A DNA stretch of 64,000 nt. Origin: an uncultured Pelagibacteraceae bacterium. Its GTDB lineage: Bacteria; Pseudomonadota; Alphaproteobacteria; Pelagibacterales; AG-422-B15. Positions 63,282-64,000 of the stretch are shown one piece after another. Within the stretch, counting starts at the first letter, position 1; each line of letters begins with the position of its first letter. A program made the translations under genes and the position numbers. The stretch is from contig CACMIV010000001.1 of NCBI GenBank assembly GCA_902613805.1, positions 240,001 to 304,000 of the forward strand, given 5' to 3'. The notes under the pieces are model-generated. The model was not told the DNA's origin and did no database searches. It worked only from the letters and a program-made list of their open reading frames with translations.

Positions 63282-64000
63282 GTAAAATATTGTCCACCGT
63301 TAGCAGATATCGTAGAACCTGTTATAAAGCCCGCTTCATCACTAGCAAGGAATGTAACTATTCGTGAAACCTCATCAACTGTTCCAAGTCTTCCTACAGG
63401 AATTTTTCCAATTAAACTTTTCATAAAATCCTCGGAGGCATCAGCTAGAATTTCAGTATCGATATAACCAGGTGCAATGGCGTTAACAGTAATATTTTTT
63501 CTAGCAGTTTCTTGCGCTAAGGCTTTGGTAAAACCTAGTAAACCAGCTTTTGCCGCACTATAATTTATTAGACCCATCTCACCTTTTTGACCGTTAATAG
63601 AAGAAATGCTAATTATTCTTCCAAATGATTTTTCTCTCATGCCTTCAAGTACACATCTTGTCATATAAAAAACTGAGTCTAGGTCAGTTCTTATAACATC
63701 ATCCCATTGTTCAACTGACATTTTATGAGCCATTGAAGCTTTGGAAATGCCAGCGTTATTCACTAAAATGTCAACAGCACCCAGTTTATCAGCAACTTGC
63801 TTTACACCCGCCTCACATGCAGCTGCATCAGCAACATTCCATTGAAATACCTCAACGCCATTTTCGGATGAAAACTTATTTGCTGCATCTGAGTTCGAAC
63901 TATAAGTTGCAGCAACATTGCACCCCTCCTTTTTCAAAGCAAGAGATATTGCAGCACCTATTCCTCTTGTTCCTCCGGTTACTAACGCTACTTTAGACAT
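63278..64000 (-). CDS. phaB: Acetoacetyl-CoA reductase (PhaB-type SDR)
   Basis: NADPH-dependent reduction of acetoacetyl-CoA to (R)-3-hydroxybutyryl-CoA. The 240 residues begin with VALVTGGTRGIGAAISLAL, have NNAGISKASMAHKMSVEQWDDVI, the catalytic S-x12-Y-x3-K set in ISSINGQKGEMGLINYSAAKAG, and ITVNAIAPGYIDTE. The PhaB signature GQxGxxGxxNYSAAKAG is present, which favours it over FabG. The reading frame begins with ATG at the window edge, 240 residues being normal PhaB length. It supplies the ethylmalonyl-CoA pathway; phaA may lie beyond the edge. Confidence 0.9.
   Translation of the reverse strand: MSKVALVTGGTRGIGAAISLALKKEGCNVAATYSSNSDAANKFSSENGVEVFQWNVADAAACEAGVKQVADKLGAVDILVNNAGISKASMAHKMSVEQWDDVIRTDLDSVFYMTRCVLEGMREKSFGRIISISSINGQKGEMGLINYSAAKAGLLGFTKALAQETARKNITVNAIAPGYIDTEILADASEDFMKSLIGKIPVGRLGTVDEVSRIVTFLASDEAGFITGSTISANGGQYFT

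Overview
The window reads as a chromosomal segment of a free-living, AT-rich (roughly 30% GC by eye), streamlined alphaproteobacterium, most likely marine. Evidence for the class: aerobic cobaltochelatase genes cobS/cobT beside a J-domain protein and BolA; a CarD-type regulator next to fdxA; the twin-TM protein/ATR/etfB/etfA order; argH/small lipoprotein/lysA; DUF2125, tyrA, hisC, metX and metW together; and a SAM-II riboswitch in front of metX. Genes are packed tightly, with many 1-14 bp overlaps, several GTG/TTG starts and no intergenic gap over 300 bp. No phage, insertion sequence, CRISPR array or rRNA was seen. The longest gene-free stretch is about 284 bp (29322-29605).

Layout. 1-9.7 kb: translation termination (prmC partial, prfA), isoprenoid synthesis (ispG), rodZ-like, lysC, ubiG, DUF1178, a nitrilase, grxC, an apparently truncated serine hydrolase, a small secreted protein, mutT and argJ. 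9.8-17.2 kb: secA, accA with a C-terminal membrane tail, a malyl-CoA lyase, xerD and an unidentified exported protein. 17.2-24.1 kb: aroK-aroB-CNNM transporter, bolA, then J-domain protein-cobS-cobT and rpmB. 24.1-29.3 kb: meaB and methylmalonyl-CoA mutase, TerB-like protein, fdxA, CarD with a lysine-rich tail, and a histone H1-like protein. 29.6-34 kb: tRNA-Arg(CCT), csaA, rpoH, and the operon ispH/thioesterase/GNAT/L2HGDH-like. 34-40 kb: RND exporter, LolA-like protein, outer-membrane barrel and an FATP-type acyl-CoA ligase. 40-45.3 kb: pabC, pabB, tRNA-Leu(CAA), VTT protein, dsbB, coq7, HNH protein, esterase. 45.3-52.8 kb: ethylmalonyl-CoA mutase diverging from crotonyl-CoA carboxylase/reductase, methylsuccinyl-CoA dehydrogenase, twin-TM protein, cobalamin adenosyltransferase and etfBA. 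52.8-64 kb: tlpA, argH, a 40-residue lipoprotein (lptM-like), lysA, zinc-ribbon protein, ydcF-like, plsC, DUF2125, tyrA, hisC, the SAM-II riboswitch with metX-metW-gloB, and phaB.

The main theme is the ethylmalonyl-CoA pathway for acetyl-CoA/C2 assimilation. Acetoacetyl-CoA reductase, Ccr, Ecm, Mcd, malyl-CoA lyase, Mcm and its chaperone MeaB are all present, with ETF to take Mcd electrons and an ATR plus CobST for the B12 cofactor of Ecm and Mcm. They lie in at least four places across 50 kb. A second theme is nucleoid/transcription regulation by lysine-rich tails (CarD and the H1-like protein, convergent neighbours). A third is methionine control by a SAM-II riboswitch with a clear promoter and terminator.
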